Source: Ornatilinea apprima (GTDB lineage: Bacteria > Chloroflexota > Anaerolineae > Anaerolineales > Anaerolineaceae). Taken from it: a stretch of DNA of 64,000 bases. The notes under the pieces are model-generated. The model was not told the DNA's origin and made no database searches. It saw nothing but the letters and a program-made list of their open reading frames with translations. The stretch lies in assembly GCF_001306115.1 (NCBI RefSeq), contig NZ_LGCL01000015.1:248001-312000 (forward strand), read 5' to 3'. Positions 33,753 through 42,432 of the stretch are shown piece by piece. Position 1 is the first letter of the stretch. Each line of letters begins with the position of its first letter. The translations under genes and the position numbers were made by a program.

Positions 33753-36262
33753 TTCGCCACCTCCTTCTGATTCAACAGAGATACGATCACCAGATCGGAG
33801 TATTTATCGGCTTCATCTACTCGCGGTGCTTCACGCAAGCGGCGCGAGCGCTGTTCCATGGTGGGGCGCTGCTCTTCAATTTCATGCAGCAGATCCTCGC
33901 GCGGTATACTGTCGAGCGTTTTTTGCATCTCATTCAACACCGCCGAATATTTATCGCCTTCGGCCGCGCTGATCCATTCCACGCGGAAGCGCCCCGGCGT
34001 CATACCCATCTTTTCAAACTGTTTGATCATCCGCTCGGCGCGCGCCGCGCCCACCCGCTGACCGGTAATGTAGTGGCAGTCTTGCGGGTGGCAGCCCGAA
34101 TACAGCACCGCTCCGGCCCCCAGGCGGAAGGCCTCATAGATAAAGTCGGTATCCATACGCGCCGAACACATCACGCGAATACCGCGCTCGTTGGCGGTGT
34201 ATTCAAAGTGGCTGGTGCCCGCCAGGTCTGCGCCGCCATAAGAACACCAGTGGCAGCGGAAGGCTAAAATCTTTTCTTCGGGCTTCTTAGCCAGCAGCGC
34301 GCGGAGCTGCGCCAGCACCTGCGCGTCGGTAAAGTGCAGTTGGGTAATGGCATTGTGCGGACATTCGGCCACGCAGGCGCCGCAGCCGTGGCACTTGGCG
34401 GTAATCACTTCGGCCGCCTTACCCTGCTCATAAATAATCGCGCCGTACGGGCAAGCTTTCTCGCACATGCCGCACTTCTTGCCGTCCGCGCTCACGCAGC
34501 GGTCTTCCCACACCATCGCTACGGTTGGCTCAATTTCCCATTCATCGGCGTGCAAAATACGCCCGGCGCGCGCCGCCGCCGCCGAACCCTGCGCCACCGA
34601 AGATGGAATGTCTTTGACTCCCTGGCAGGCCCCCGCCAGGAACACACCGTCGGTGGGGCTGTCCATGGGGCGCAGCTTGGGATGGTATTCCATAAACCAC
34701 CCGCCCGGGCTTTGCGAAATATTCAGCAGCGAGCTCATCACATTGACGTCTTGCTGTGGAATGGCCGCCTGGTTGAGCATCACCATGTCGTATTCCAGCT
34801 CGGTTACCCGCCCCAGGGCAAGGTCTTCGGCATGCACAAACAGGTTGCCCGTATTGGGGTCTTCGGTGATCATGCTGGGGCGGCCTTGAACGAAACGCAC
34901 GCCCATCTCTCGCGCCCGGTCGTAGAACTCTTCGTAGCCCTTGGAAGGGGTGCGAATGTCCATGTAATAGATGGTCACATCCATCTCCGGGTCCATCTGC
35001 TTGAGCAGCACCGCGTTCTTGATGCTGTACATACAGCAGAAATTGGAGCAGTAGGGATAGAAACGCTTATCGCGCGAGCCCACGCAGTTGATGAAAGCTA
35101 GCTTTTTGGGCACTTTCTGGTCGCTGGGCCGCACCACTTTTCCGCGGGTGGGGCCGGCCGAGTTGTTCAGCCGCTCCATCTCCATCGCGGTGATCACGTT
35201 GGGGAAGCGCCCATAGCCGTACTCTGGGATCAAAGAAGGATCAAAATGATCGTAGCCGGTGGCCATGATGATCGCCCCCACATCATGCCAGCTCAGTTGA
35301 TCTTCCATGCCAAAGTCAATCGCCTCCAGCTTACCGCAGGCATCCACGCACTTGTAGCAGTGAATGCAGGCATCCATGTCGATATTGTAAACCAGCGGCA
35401 CCGACTGGCTCATCGGCACATAGGCCGCCTTGCGAGGCGACAGATTCATCTCAAAGTAGTTGGGAACTTCAATCGGACAGGCCTTCGTACACTCGCCGCA
35501 GCCATTGCAGCGATCGGCCCGCACATATTTGGCTTTCTCACGCAGTTGAACCTGGAAGTTACCAACGAACCCTTCAACCCGCTCAACTTCGGTGTAAGCC
35601 CGGATGTCAATTTTGGGGTGACGCGCCGCGTCAACCATTTTGGGTGCGAGAATTCATATACTACAGTCCATCGTCGGGAAGGTCTTGTTCAACTGCGCCA
35701 TGGTCCCGCCGATGGTCGGCTGCTTCTCTACCAAAATGGTTTCAATTCCCTGGTCTGCCAGGTCCAATGCCGCGCTGATCCCCGCTACGCCGGCCCCAAT
35801 CACCATCGCCTTCTTGGTAACCGGCACTTTGATCATGTCCAGCGGGGTCAAGAAGCTGGCTTTGGCAATCGCCGCCGCGGTCAGGTCTTTAGCCTTTTCC
35901 AGCGCGCCGGCCGGGTCGTGCCCGTGCGCCCAAGTGCACTGCTCGCGGATGTTGGCCATCTCCATCAGGAAAGGATTTAACCCGGCTTCTTGCACCGCCG
36001 CGCGGAAGGTAGGCTCATGCATGCGCACCGAACAGGCCGACACAACCACCCGGTTCAGGTTGTATTTCTTAATATCTTCTTTGATTAACCGTTGGCCGCT
36101 GTCTGCGCAGGCATAATGAGTATCAACCGCTCGCACGACCCCCGGAATTTTACTGACATAATCCGTAACCGCCACAGGGTCAATCACGCCAGCGATATTA
36201 CTGCCGCAGTGGCAAACATAAACCCCAACTCTTAATTCTTCATCTCCAGGCTGTTCAGTCAT
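33749..36262 (-). CDS. hdrA: HdrA-like flavoprotein with in-frame UGA (selenocysteine) and fused MvhD domain
   Basis: An 837-residue HdrA, the FAD-bearing electron-bifurcating subunit of heterodisulfide reductase, if the UGA at 35654-35656 is read as selenocysteine (residue 203). The frame is uninterrupted on both sides: FPTMDCSI, then UGA, then ILAPKMVDAARHP, which matches the conserved HdrA stretch DCSICIL-PKM with Sec in place of Cys. The N-terminal part has VYVCHCGSN and a FAD loop VIGAGVAGISAAL near residue 165. 4Fe-4S motifs follow (CNGCGECTKACP near 252, CIHCYKCVDAC, CGMCEKACP, CHGCGACVAECP), and a C-terminal MvhD-like domain begins at FRCHWCSYGGAD near residue 675. AGGAGG lies 12 bases before the ATG. 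A true nonsense mutation is the alternative. Confidence 0.9.
35616..35636 (-). promoter_or_regulatory. Bacterial SECIS-like hairpin
   Basis: On the minus strand, 26 bases after the UGA, a stem of six pairs (TGACGC/GCGTCA) caps a GGC loop (35625-35627). It is extended by two G-C pairs below a single U-C mismatch at 35634/35618. A GG-containing apical loop, an unpaired U on the 5' side, and this distance from the UGA are the known features of bacterial SECIS elements. It is folded by eye only. Confidence 0.75.
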
Positions 36263-36339
36263 CTTGTTGATTTTCCTCCTGAGGTCGTTCCGCATCCATA
36301 TCGCTAACACCCATGCGGTAACCCGAAAATTTCAACCGA

Positions 36340-36382
36340 AAAACCTGCCACAGTAGAATAACGCCTCGCCGCGGCAGGTTTT
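36340..36382 (-). terminator. Terminator/attenuator between ferredoxin and hdrA
   Basis: A 10-bp stem AAAACCTGCC/GGCAGGTTTT (36373-36382 with 36340-36349) with a 23-base loop, ending in a run of five T on the minus strand. It lies between the AOR-ferredoxin pair and the Hdr genes and could cause partial termination, making the two parts differ in amount. Confidence 0.65.
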
Positions 36383-36410
36383 CTATCTTAACCCGGGCAA
36401 CTCAAACAGA

Positions 36411-36902
36411 TCACTTGCCTAACACTTCTTTCACCGCCAGCTTGCGCCGCGCTTTCTGTGCCAGTTGGTCTGCAGTTACCAGTTCCAGCGCTTCTTTGGG
36501 GCACCAGATCACACACTGCGGGCCGCCTTCCACATCCTCGCACTGGTCGCAGATTTCCGCCAACTTGCTGGCCGGGTCAATGGAAATGGCCCCAAAATCA
36601 CAGGCCACCACGCACCAGGCGCAGCCGTCGCATTTGGAATTGTCCACATGAATAATGCCGGTATCCTTGTCCTGAATCAGCGCGTCACGCGGGCAGGCAA
36701 TCACGCAAGGGGCATCTTCGCAGGTGCGGCAGGCCACCGCCGTGATCAGAATCTCTTCGGCTCGCACCGTGCGGATGCGGCTGTGGTAGGTGTTAAACTC
36801 TCCCGTTTTGGTATACGAACAAATATATTCACACAACTGGCAGCCAACACACAATTCAGGATCACAGGTAATAAACTTAAACTTCGAGGATGAAGTTGTC
36901 AT
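36411..36902 (-). CDS. Four-cluster ferredoxin partner of AOR (HycB/CooF/BamC-like)
   Basis: A 163-residue electron-transfer protein with four 4Fe-4S motifs: CVGCQLCEYICS near residue 15, CRTCEDAPCVIACP near residue 52, CDGCAWCVVAC near residue 84, and CDQCEDVEGGPQCVIWCP near residue 115. The pattern is that of HycB/CooF/DmsB-type subunits. The ATG at 36902 follows GGAGGAAATGG and lies 13 bases after the AOR stop, so it is the dedicated acceptor of electrons from AOR. A similar gene follows BamB in class II benzoyl-CoA reductase clusters. Confidence 0.92.
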   Translation of the reverse strand: MTTSSSKFKFITCDPELCVGCQLCEYICSYTKTGEFNTYHSRIRTVRAEEILITAVACRTCEDAPCVIACPRDALIQDKDTGIIHVDNSKCDGCAWCVVACDFGAISIDPASKLAEICDQCEDVEGGPQCVIWCPKEALELVTADQLAQKARRKLAVKEVLGK

Positions 36903-36915
36903 AATCCATTTCCTC

Positions 36916-38802
36916 CTAAACACCAATCTCTTCGGCAACATCCGCCATATCAAGATCGATCAGCACTTGCTTGGGGATCAATCCGTCTGGGGTCCATCCT
37001 TTGGCCTTGTAATACAGATCTTTCATGTATTCCAGCTCATCCACACTGACCACATGCCCGGCAGAAGCTCCCCTGGTCATCGGGTCGTGGTGCCAGCGGT
37101 ACGGAAGCACATCATCCGATCTCTTCCAGCCTTCACGAATATTAAAGGCTTTCTTAATCGTATGCGTAATCGAGCCAATCCGATCCACCGCGTCATAATC
37201 GAAATTCCAACCCGTGGTGGCGTTGATCAAATTTGCGATGCTTGGCCACGCCCCTGCCCGGTCTGCTTTGCCTGTAAAGCAGCGGCGGATGAATTTGCAC
37301 ATCGGCAGCGAATCATAAACCGCCGCGTATTCCTCGTTCTCTTTGGCCAGCTCACCCCGGCGGTCATCCACGCTGAAGCGGTCCACTTCACCCTGAATGT
37401 CGGGGTCATACGCCGCCGAACGGTTGTGGCACGGTCCGCGCGTGCCCACAGCCACGCCCACAGCAAAGGTCTTCAGCCCGCGCGCGTCATAACCAGGGGT
37501 TTCCAAACCTTTCGATTGCATGGCCCATTTGTAGGTCTCAGTGCCGTGCTCCGCGTCAAATTTCTCGCTGGCTTTGCGCGAGCCCAACGCCAGCAGATCG
37601 CCAATCCCCTCGCGCTCTACAATCATCTCGCACAGGGTAACAATCTCTTCTGAGGCGCCAAAATACGGCTCAAAACCTTCGGGGTACTTCTTGCACTTGA
37701 AATCTTCTTTCTTCAAAAGGCCGCGTTCAAACGTCTCAATCGCCCAGCTCATCGTCACCGGCGTGCTCATCGCGTCCATGCCGTGCTCATCACAAATATC
37801 AATAATCTTGATCGCCGCGGCCAGGTCGCTGATGCCCAGGTTCGAGCTGGCGGCCTGCAAACATTCATAATCGATGCCGGTCATTGCGCCAGCGAACGGG
37901 CCTTCTTTTACCACTGAATACGGCTCGCAAGCGATGGGACACTGCGCGCAGGCCAGCATTTTCTCTCGAAAATGTTCGCCCAAGTATTCACCGCTGACTG
38001 TCTCTGCCCCTTCAAAGGTGCCTTCCTGATAATTGCGGGTGGGCAGCAGGCCCAGGCGGTCCATATTCAACACGTTGGTTGAAGTGCCATAAATACGGTA
38101 TTTCTTGGTATGCGGACCCTGCGCTTCTTGCGAAATTTTGTAAGAAAGCTCCAGAAGCTTCTTTGGATCGTGGACGGTTACCCCGTGCGTGCCGCGCACC
38201 GAGAGCGCCTTAAGCTTCTTAGAACCCCACACCGCGCCGTGGCCGGTGCGCCCCGCCTGGCGGCCGTCGTTGGTCACACAGGCTGTCAGCACCAGGTTTT
38301 CGCCTGCTTTTCCAATGGTGGCCGAGCGCACCTGGTCGTCGCCCAATTCTTCGCGGATGGCTTCCTCGGTTTCAAAGGTGGTTTTACCCAGCAGGTGATC
38401 GGCCTTGCGGAAAGAAACCCGGTCATCATCAATGAACACGTTCACCCATTCCTGGCTCGATCCGTGGATCACCACGCCATCCCATTTCGCGCGCTTCAAC
38501 GCGATGGCAAACCAGCTTCCCGAAAGGCTGTCGCCCATAAATCCCGTCAGCGGCGATTTACTGGCAATGCCATATTTGCCACCGACCGGCACCGGCGTTC
38601 CGGTAAAAATACCATTGGCAATGCAAATTGGGTTTCCTGGCGAAAGCGGATCGCAGCCCACTTCGATATTCTCCCATAACAACCGGGCCGCCATGCCAAT
38701 ACCGCCGATATACGTTCTATACCAGCTCTCCGGCTTCTGCTCAACCCAAGACTTCCGTTTGGTCAGGTCGATATGCAGAATCTTTCCACTATATCCAAAC
38801 AT
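36916..38802 (-). CDS. Tungsten/molybdenum aldehyde ferredoxin oxidoreductase family protein
   Basis: A 628-residue catalytic subunit of the AOR family, which binds a bis-pyranopterin W or Mo cofactor and one [4Fe-4S] cluster. The N-terminal signature is KILHIDLTKRK, with YIGGIGMAARLLWE near residue 30. The cluster cysteines are CAQCPIAC near residue 282, and the pterin-binding GRTGHGAVWGSKKLKAL is near residue 180. Family members oxidise aldehydes or reduce acids or aromatic thioesters (AOR, BamB). The substrate cannot be fixed here. The ATG at 38802 is chosen because GGAGGAGG lies just upstream; an in-frame TTG lies six codons earlier. It heads the Hdr-Flx gene row. Confidence 0.95.
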   Translation of the reverse strand: MFGYSGKILHIDLTKRKSWVEQKPESWYRTYIGGIGMAARLLWENIEVGCDPLSPGNPICIANGIFTGTPVPVGGKYGIASKSPLTGFMGDSLSGSWFAIALKRAKWDGVVIHGSSQEWVNVFIDDDRVSFRKADHLLGKTTFETEEAIREELGDDQVRSATIGKAGENLVLTACVTNDGRQAGRTGHGAVWGSKKLKALSVRGTHGVTVHDPKKLLELSYKISQEAQGPHTKKYRIYGTSTNVLNMDRLGLLPTRNYQEGTFEGAETVSGEYLGEHFREKMLACAQCPIACEPYSVVKEGPFAGAMTGIDYECLQAASSNLGISDLAAAIKIIDICDEHGMDAMSTPVTMSWAIETFERGLLKKEDFKCKKYPEGFEPYFGASEEIVTLCEMIVEREGIGDLLALGSRKASEKFDAEHGTETYKWAMQSKGLETPGYDARGLKTFAVGVAVGTRGPCHNRSAAYDPDIQGEVDRFSVDDRRGELAKENEEYAAVYDSLPMCKFIRRCFTGKADRAGAWPSIANLINATTGWNFDYDAVDRIGSITHTIKKAFNIREGWKRSDDVLPYRWHHDPMTRGASAGHVVSVDELEYMKDLYYKAKGWTPDGLIPKQVLIDLDMADVAEEIGV

Positions 38803-38904
38803 ACATCCTCCTCCAAGCAAGTGGTTCTGGAATGCTTCTCATTCAAATGACTGTTTAATTGGGACTCCAAAAACCCTCAATCCGGTACTCAACAATCAAC
38901 CCAT

Positions 38905-38926
38905 AAAAAACCGCAGAAGACCGCGG
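38905..38926 (-). terminator. Weak hairpin with T6 between moaD-like gene and AOR
   Basis: A four-bp GC stem CCGC/GCGG with an eight-base loop is followed on the minus strand by six T. It is short, so read-through into the AOR gene is likely; it may tune the ratio of the two products. Confidence 0.45.
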
Positions 38927-38936
38927 CTATTTCTTC

Positions 38937-39224
38937 CTATCCGCCAGCCAGAATGGACATGACCAACAGCAGATCGCCGTCAGCTGGTTGTTGGTGAAAT
39001 TGTTCAGAGCGGATCATTTGCTGACCGTTACGGCTAATCACATTGGACTCGATAAAAGTATCACCCGATTCGTGGATGACTTCTCCAACTAAGGTCGGAT
39101 ACATCTCGGATAACAGGCGCGTAACATCATGGTAAGTCGCCTGCTCGCTTACTTTAATTGGGAATTTTCGAATACCCGTAACATTCCTGGCAACACCTAA
39201 AAACTCAATCATTAAATTTTTCAC
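38937..39224 (-). CDS. MoaD/ThiS-family sulfur carrier protein
   Basis: A 95-residue ubiquitin-like protein of the MoaD/ThiS family that ends in Gly-Gly (SILAGG), the site where the thiocarboxylate forms. MoaD donates sulfur in molybdopterin synthesis, and a gene next to AOR is commonly its tungsten/molybdenum cofactor version. The predicted start is GTG at 39224, six bases after GAGGG; an ATG four codons later lacks a good ribosome site. It precedes AOR by about 130 bases on the same strand. Confidence 0.85.
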   Translation of the reverse strand: MKNLMIEFLGVARNVTGIRKFPIKVSEQATYHDVTRLLSEMYPTLVGEVIHESGDTFIESNVISRNGQQMIRSEQFHQQPADGDLLLVMSILAGG

Positions 39225-39504
39225 AGTGAACCCTCACAAGAAAAAAACCGGTGAGTGCTACCGAATCGATGAAAGGAGCAGTGTTGTATTCCAATTGTAT
39301 TGTTGCATAATTTTTTTGAAGATTCAACCATTCTGCCCCGTTCTATGAAGAAAGGTGATGTTTTTCCCAACAGAAATATTACAAATTGCCATATGTCACT
39401 ATGTTCCCCTTTTTTGTAAACTTTGAATTTCTCAGAAACAAACAAACTCATCCAACCTTTCGTGGGTCAGATGAGTGGTCTCCCCTCAAACGATTCAGCC
39501 AGCC
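39225..39504 (-). promoter_or_regulatory. AT-rich control region upstream of the AOR operon
   Basis: This 280-base stretch is clearly more AT-rich than its surroundings and lies before the moaD-AOR-Hdr-Flx row. It has a weak promoter candidate TTGAAT, 17 bases, AACAAT on the minus strand near 39300-39330, and a short CGGT/ACCG hairpin followed by a T7 run at 39241-39263 that could attenuate transcription. No known metal or Moco riboswitch was recognised. The short open frame on the minus strand here is not convincing. Confidence 0.4.
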
Positions 39505-42030
39505 TCAGTTTTGACCTCTGTAAAATTGAGCAGCGATCCGGCGCGATTCTTGCGTGTCGCGCGCCGATCTCACCTCTTCCGCCAGCGGCTTCACCATGCT
39601 GGTGGTCAATTTTCGAATATAGGCCTTTGCCTTGGGGATCGAACCGGGATTCATGCTCAACTCATCCACCCCCAGCCCAATCAATACCGGCAGGGCTTCC
39701 AGATCGCCGGCCAGCTCACCGCACACCCCCACCCATTTGCCAGCGCGATGGGCGTTGTCGCACACCTCGGCGATTAATTGAACCACAGCCGGGTGCAGCC
39801 CGTCCGCATACCCCGAAAGCTGCGGGTTACCACGCTCTGCTGCCAGCGTGTATTGGGTCAGGTCGTTTGTGCCAATGCTGAAGAAATCTACCTCAGGGGC
39901 CAGAATCCCGCTCAATACCGCCGCGGAAGGAATCTCTACCATTATGCCCACTTCCATCGGCCAGCGGTGACCAATGCCTTCGGCTTCCAACTCCTGGTGC
40001 GCGGCCTCCAGTGCCTGTTTGGCCGCCTCAAGCTCCCATAAACTGGCAATCATCGGGAACATAATCCGGTAGCGGTATGCTTGACTTGCCCGCAGAATGG
40101 CGCGCAGCTGCGCATTGAACAGGCCTTTTTCCTTTAACATCAAGCGGGTGGCGCGAACTCCCAGAAACGGGTTAGCCTCTTGCGGCAGTTGAAGATACGG
40201 CACTTCTTTGTCTCCGCCAATATCCAGCGTGCGTACAATAATCGGCCGGTCTCCCATTTCTTTGCCAATTTCAACCAGCTGCTGGTACTGCTCTTCTTCA
40301 TTGGGCGCCGAATTTCTGGCGAGGAAAAGGAACTCGGTGCGCAGCAGCCCCACCCCCTCAGCGCCGTTTTTCACCGCCGTGCGGGCATCTGCCGCCGAGC
40401 CGATATTAGCCACCACTTCAACCCGCTTGCCGTCTTGCATCTGCGCCAGCGCAGCGCTGGCCTGCAGCAGTTCCTGGCGTTCTTTCAGCCAGGCCGCGCG
40501 CTGTAGCTGGTAATCGTTCAGCACCTGCGCGTCTGGGTCTACCCAAAAAATCCCTTTGAACCCATCCACCACCACCATTGTCCCTTCGGGTGTGTTCTGA
40601 AGGCGCGCGTCGACCCCGGCCAGAGCGGGAATGCCCAGCGCGCGCGCCAGAATGGCCGAGTGCGAGGTGGGCCCGCCCAATACGGTAACCATGCCCAGTA
40701 CTTTTTCCAGGTTTAATTGCGATGTTTCAAAGGGGGTCAGGTCCTCGGCAAAGAGAACCACCGGTTGGTCAAAGCTCAAAATCTTCTGCGAAGACGCGCC
40801 CAGCAGCTCCACCAGAACCTGGTCACCCACGCTGCGCACGTCCACCGCTCGCTGCTGCAGATATTCGTCGTCCAACTGCCGGTACGACTCGAAAATCTGG
40901 CGGATGCTGTCATCCCAGGCCGCCTCCGCATTTAACTGCTGGTTGTGGATCAGATTCTTCACACCGCTTTGCAGGTCCGGGTCCTGCAAAATCAGCAGGT
41001 GAGCGTCAAAAATCTCGGCTTCGTTTTTCCCCACGCGCCGTTCCAGATCGTTGCGCTGCGCCAGAATATCTTTTTCCACCTTCGCCATAGCAGCTTTTAA
41101 GCGTTCTAATTCGGCTGGCGCGTCTTCAACCCTTCGCCGGGGAACTTCGATGGCTGCCTTGTGGAAAAACGCAATCGGGCCTGCCGCAATGCCTTCGCAG
41201 ATTTTGACCGCCGGGTGCGCCCGCTGGTCGGCAGGCAGTTCAAGCGGGGTGGCTTGCGGCCTGGCCGCCTTTTTGGGTTTTTCTTCTTCTCCGGCTTCTC
41301 CAAACCCGGCCGCGGTAATTTCCTGCAGAGCCTTCAAGGCCTCGGCAGCCTGCGGCCCCGTGGCGCTGATGCGCACAACATGGCCCCCCACCGCGCCCAG
41401 GGTGGCGACGGCGTTCAAACTGCGGGCAGAAACCGGGCCTTTGCCGGTGGTCAGGTTGAGAACGCGCACATCGGCGTCGAATTGGCTGGCCAGTTTCACA
41501 AAATGCGCCGCCGGCCGGGCATGCAGCCCGTGCGGGTTGATCAACTGCACGTCTGCGCTTAATCCTTCAGCAGCTTCTCCCGCGGCAGCGGCCATCTCGG
41601 TCGTCAGCTCACCGGCTGGTTGGTACCCCAACTGCTCCTGCTTGGGCTGCAGCGCGGCTAAGGCTTCTTGGTAAACCGTTTCCAGATCGCTGCCCAAGCT
41701 GGCCTGCACGCTGGCAGCCACAGAACCTTCAATCAGCGGCGCCGGGCAAACCCGGATGTTTTCTTTCATTTCATCGGGCAAAAATTCCAACGCCATCTCA
41801 GTGCTAAGAATCGCGCTGCCCAAATCCATTAAGATCAGCACCCCGTCGGGCGTGTATACCTCCTGGATCGCTTCCAGAATTTGCACCGCATCAGTTCCAA
41901 ATTCATCACGGTTATCGCCCACACCCCCGGTAGGGACGATCCGCACGTCTTCAGAACTCATTTGCTTTGCCAGACCGGTAACCGCCTCCGCAAGATTTCG
42001 GCTGTGTGAAACAAGCACCAGATTTACCAT
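39505..42030 (-). CDS. dhaM: Multiphosphoryl transfer protein DhaM (EIIA-HPr-complete EI)
   Basis: An 841-residue PTS protein that phosphorylates the DhaL-bound nucleotide using phosphoenolpyruvate. Residues 1-130 are an EIIA of the dihydroxyacetone type with its phospho-His in LVLVSHSRN. An HPr domain has its phospho-His in NPHGLHARPAAHF near residue 170. Residues 270-841 are a full-length Enzyme I with GGPTSHSAILARALG (phospho-His) and the C-terminal PEP-site segments GTNDLTQYT and GVCGELAGD. E. coli DhaM has only a truncated EI part, so this protein may be self-sufficient from PEP to DhaL. It is the last gene of the glycerol operon. Confidence 0.96.
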   Translation of the reverse strand: MVNLVLVSHSRNLAEAVTGLAKQMSSEDVRIVPTGGVGDNRDEFGTDAVQILEAIQEVYTPDGVLILMDLGSAILSTEMALEFLPDEMKENIRVCPAPLIEGSVAASVQASLGSDLETVYQEALAALQPKQEQLGYQPAGELTTEMAAAAGEAAEGLSADVQLINPHGLHARPAAHFVKLASQFDADVRVLNLTTGKGPVSARSLNAVATLGAVGGHVVRISATGPQAAEALKALQEITAAGFGEAGEEEKPKKAARPQATPLELPADQRAHPAVKICEGIAAGPIAFFHKAAIEVPRRRVEDAPAELERLKAAMAKVEKDILAQRNDLERRVGKNEAEIFDAHLLILQDPDLQSGVKNLIHNQQLNAEAAWDDSIRQIFESYRQLDDEYLQQRAVDVRSVGDQVLVELLGASSQKILSFDQPVVLFAEDLTPFETSQLNLEKVLGMVTVLGGPTSHSAILARALGIPALAGVDARLQNTPEGTMVVVDGFKGIFWVDPDAQVLNDYQLQRAAWLKERQELLQASAALAQMQDGKRVEVVANIGSAADARTAVKNGAEGVGLLRTEFLFLARNSAPNEEEQYQQLVEIGKEMGDRPIIVRTLDIGGDKEVPYLQLPQEANPFLGVRATRLMLKEKGLFNAQLRAILRASQAYRYRIMFPMIASLWELEAAKQALEAAHQELEAEGIGHRWPMEVGIMVEIPSAAVLSGILAPEVDFFSIGTNDLTQYTLAAERGNPQLSGYADGLHPAVVQLIAEVCDNAHRAGKWVGVCGELAGDLEALPVLIGLGVDELSMNPGSIPKAKAYIRKLTTSMVKPLAEEVRSARDTQESRRIAAQFYRGQN

Positions 42031-42065
42031 ACAGCCCGCCCGCCTTTCAATCCAAAATCAATGTA

Positions 42066-42338
42066 TTAACGTAATAATTTCCGAAACCATTGCATACCAT
42101 AGAAAATGAGCCACAGGCTGCCCCCAAAGCCCAACCCCCACAACAAAGCTTCCCAGAAACCCAGGGAAGGCTCTAATTGCCATGTAATGTACCCCGCCGT
42201 AATCAGACTGAGGATCAGCAGCCACTTCATCCCAGCTGATCGCTCAATCCAGGGTTCTCCGATCTTTAATTGTTTTTCCAGGCTTTCTTCCTGCTTGCGA
42301 GACCCAGCCTGAGATTTGTTTTTTTTGGAATTGCTCAA
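42066..42338 (-). CDS. Small two-helix membrane protein, hypothetical
   Basis: A 90-residue protein with a basic/polar N-terminus (about 35 residues) and two hydrophobic helices, MKWLLILSLITAGYITWQL and FWEALLWGLGFGGSLWLIF. It resembles the general shape of AtpZ-like two-helix proteins but no family motif is clear. The TTG start at 42338 is chosen since GTGAGG lies nine bases upstream; a GTG at 42353 is an alternative. It lies between glpK and dhaM on the same strand, downstream of a terminator-like hairpin. Confidence 0.6.
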   Translation of the reverse strand: MSNSKKNKSQAGSRKQEESLEKQLKIGEPWIERSAGMKWLLILSLITAGYITWQLEPSLGFWEALLWGLGFGGSLWLIFYGMQWFRKLLR

Positions 42339-42385
42339 GGTAAGTATCCTCACAACACAATCATAGAAAAAGAAACAGGTAGCAA

Positions 42386-42411
42386 AAGGGGCGGCGGAAC
42401 CGCCGCCCCTT
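42386..42411 (-). terminator. Strong hairpin with short T run after glpK
   Basis: A nine-bp GC stem GGGGCGGCG/CGCCGCCCC with a four-base loop is followed on the minus strand by TTTTGC, 22 bases after the glpK stop. It probably ends or attenuates the glpF-dhaK-dhaL-glpK transcript before dhaM. Confidence 0.75.
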
Positions 42412-42432
42412 GGCTTGCTGTAACTCGCCAGA

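Noticed and set aside
33749-36310. HdrA as two separate genes (218 and 629 residues)
   Set aside because: Both parts are in the same frame, the split is a single UGA inside a conserved HdrA segment, and the downstream piece has no ribosome site at its first Met. One Sec-containing gene explains it better.
39221-39451. 76-codon minus-strand open frame upstream of the moaD-like gene
   Set aside because: AT-rich control region, no ribosome site, and it overlaps the start of the moaD-like gene.
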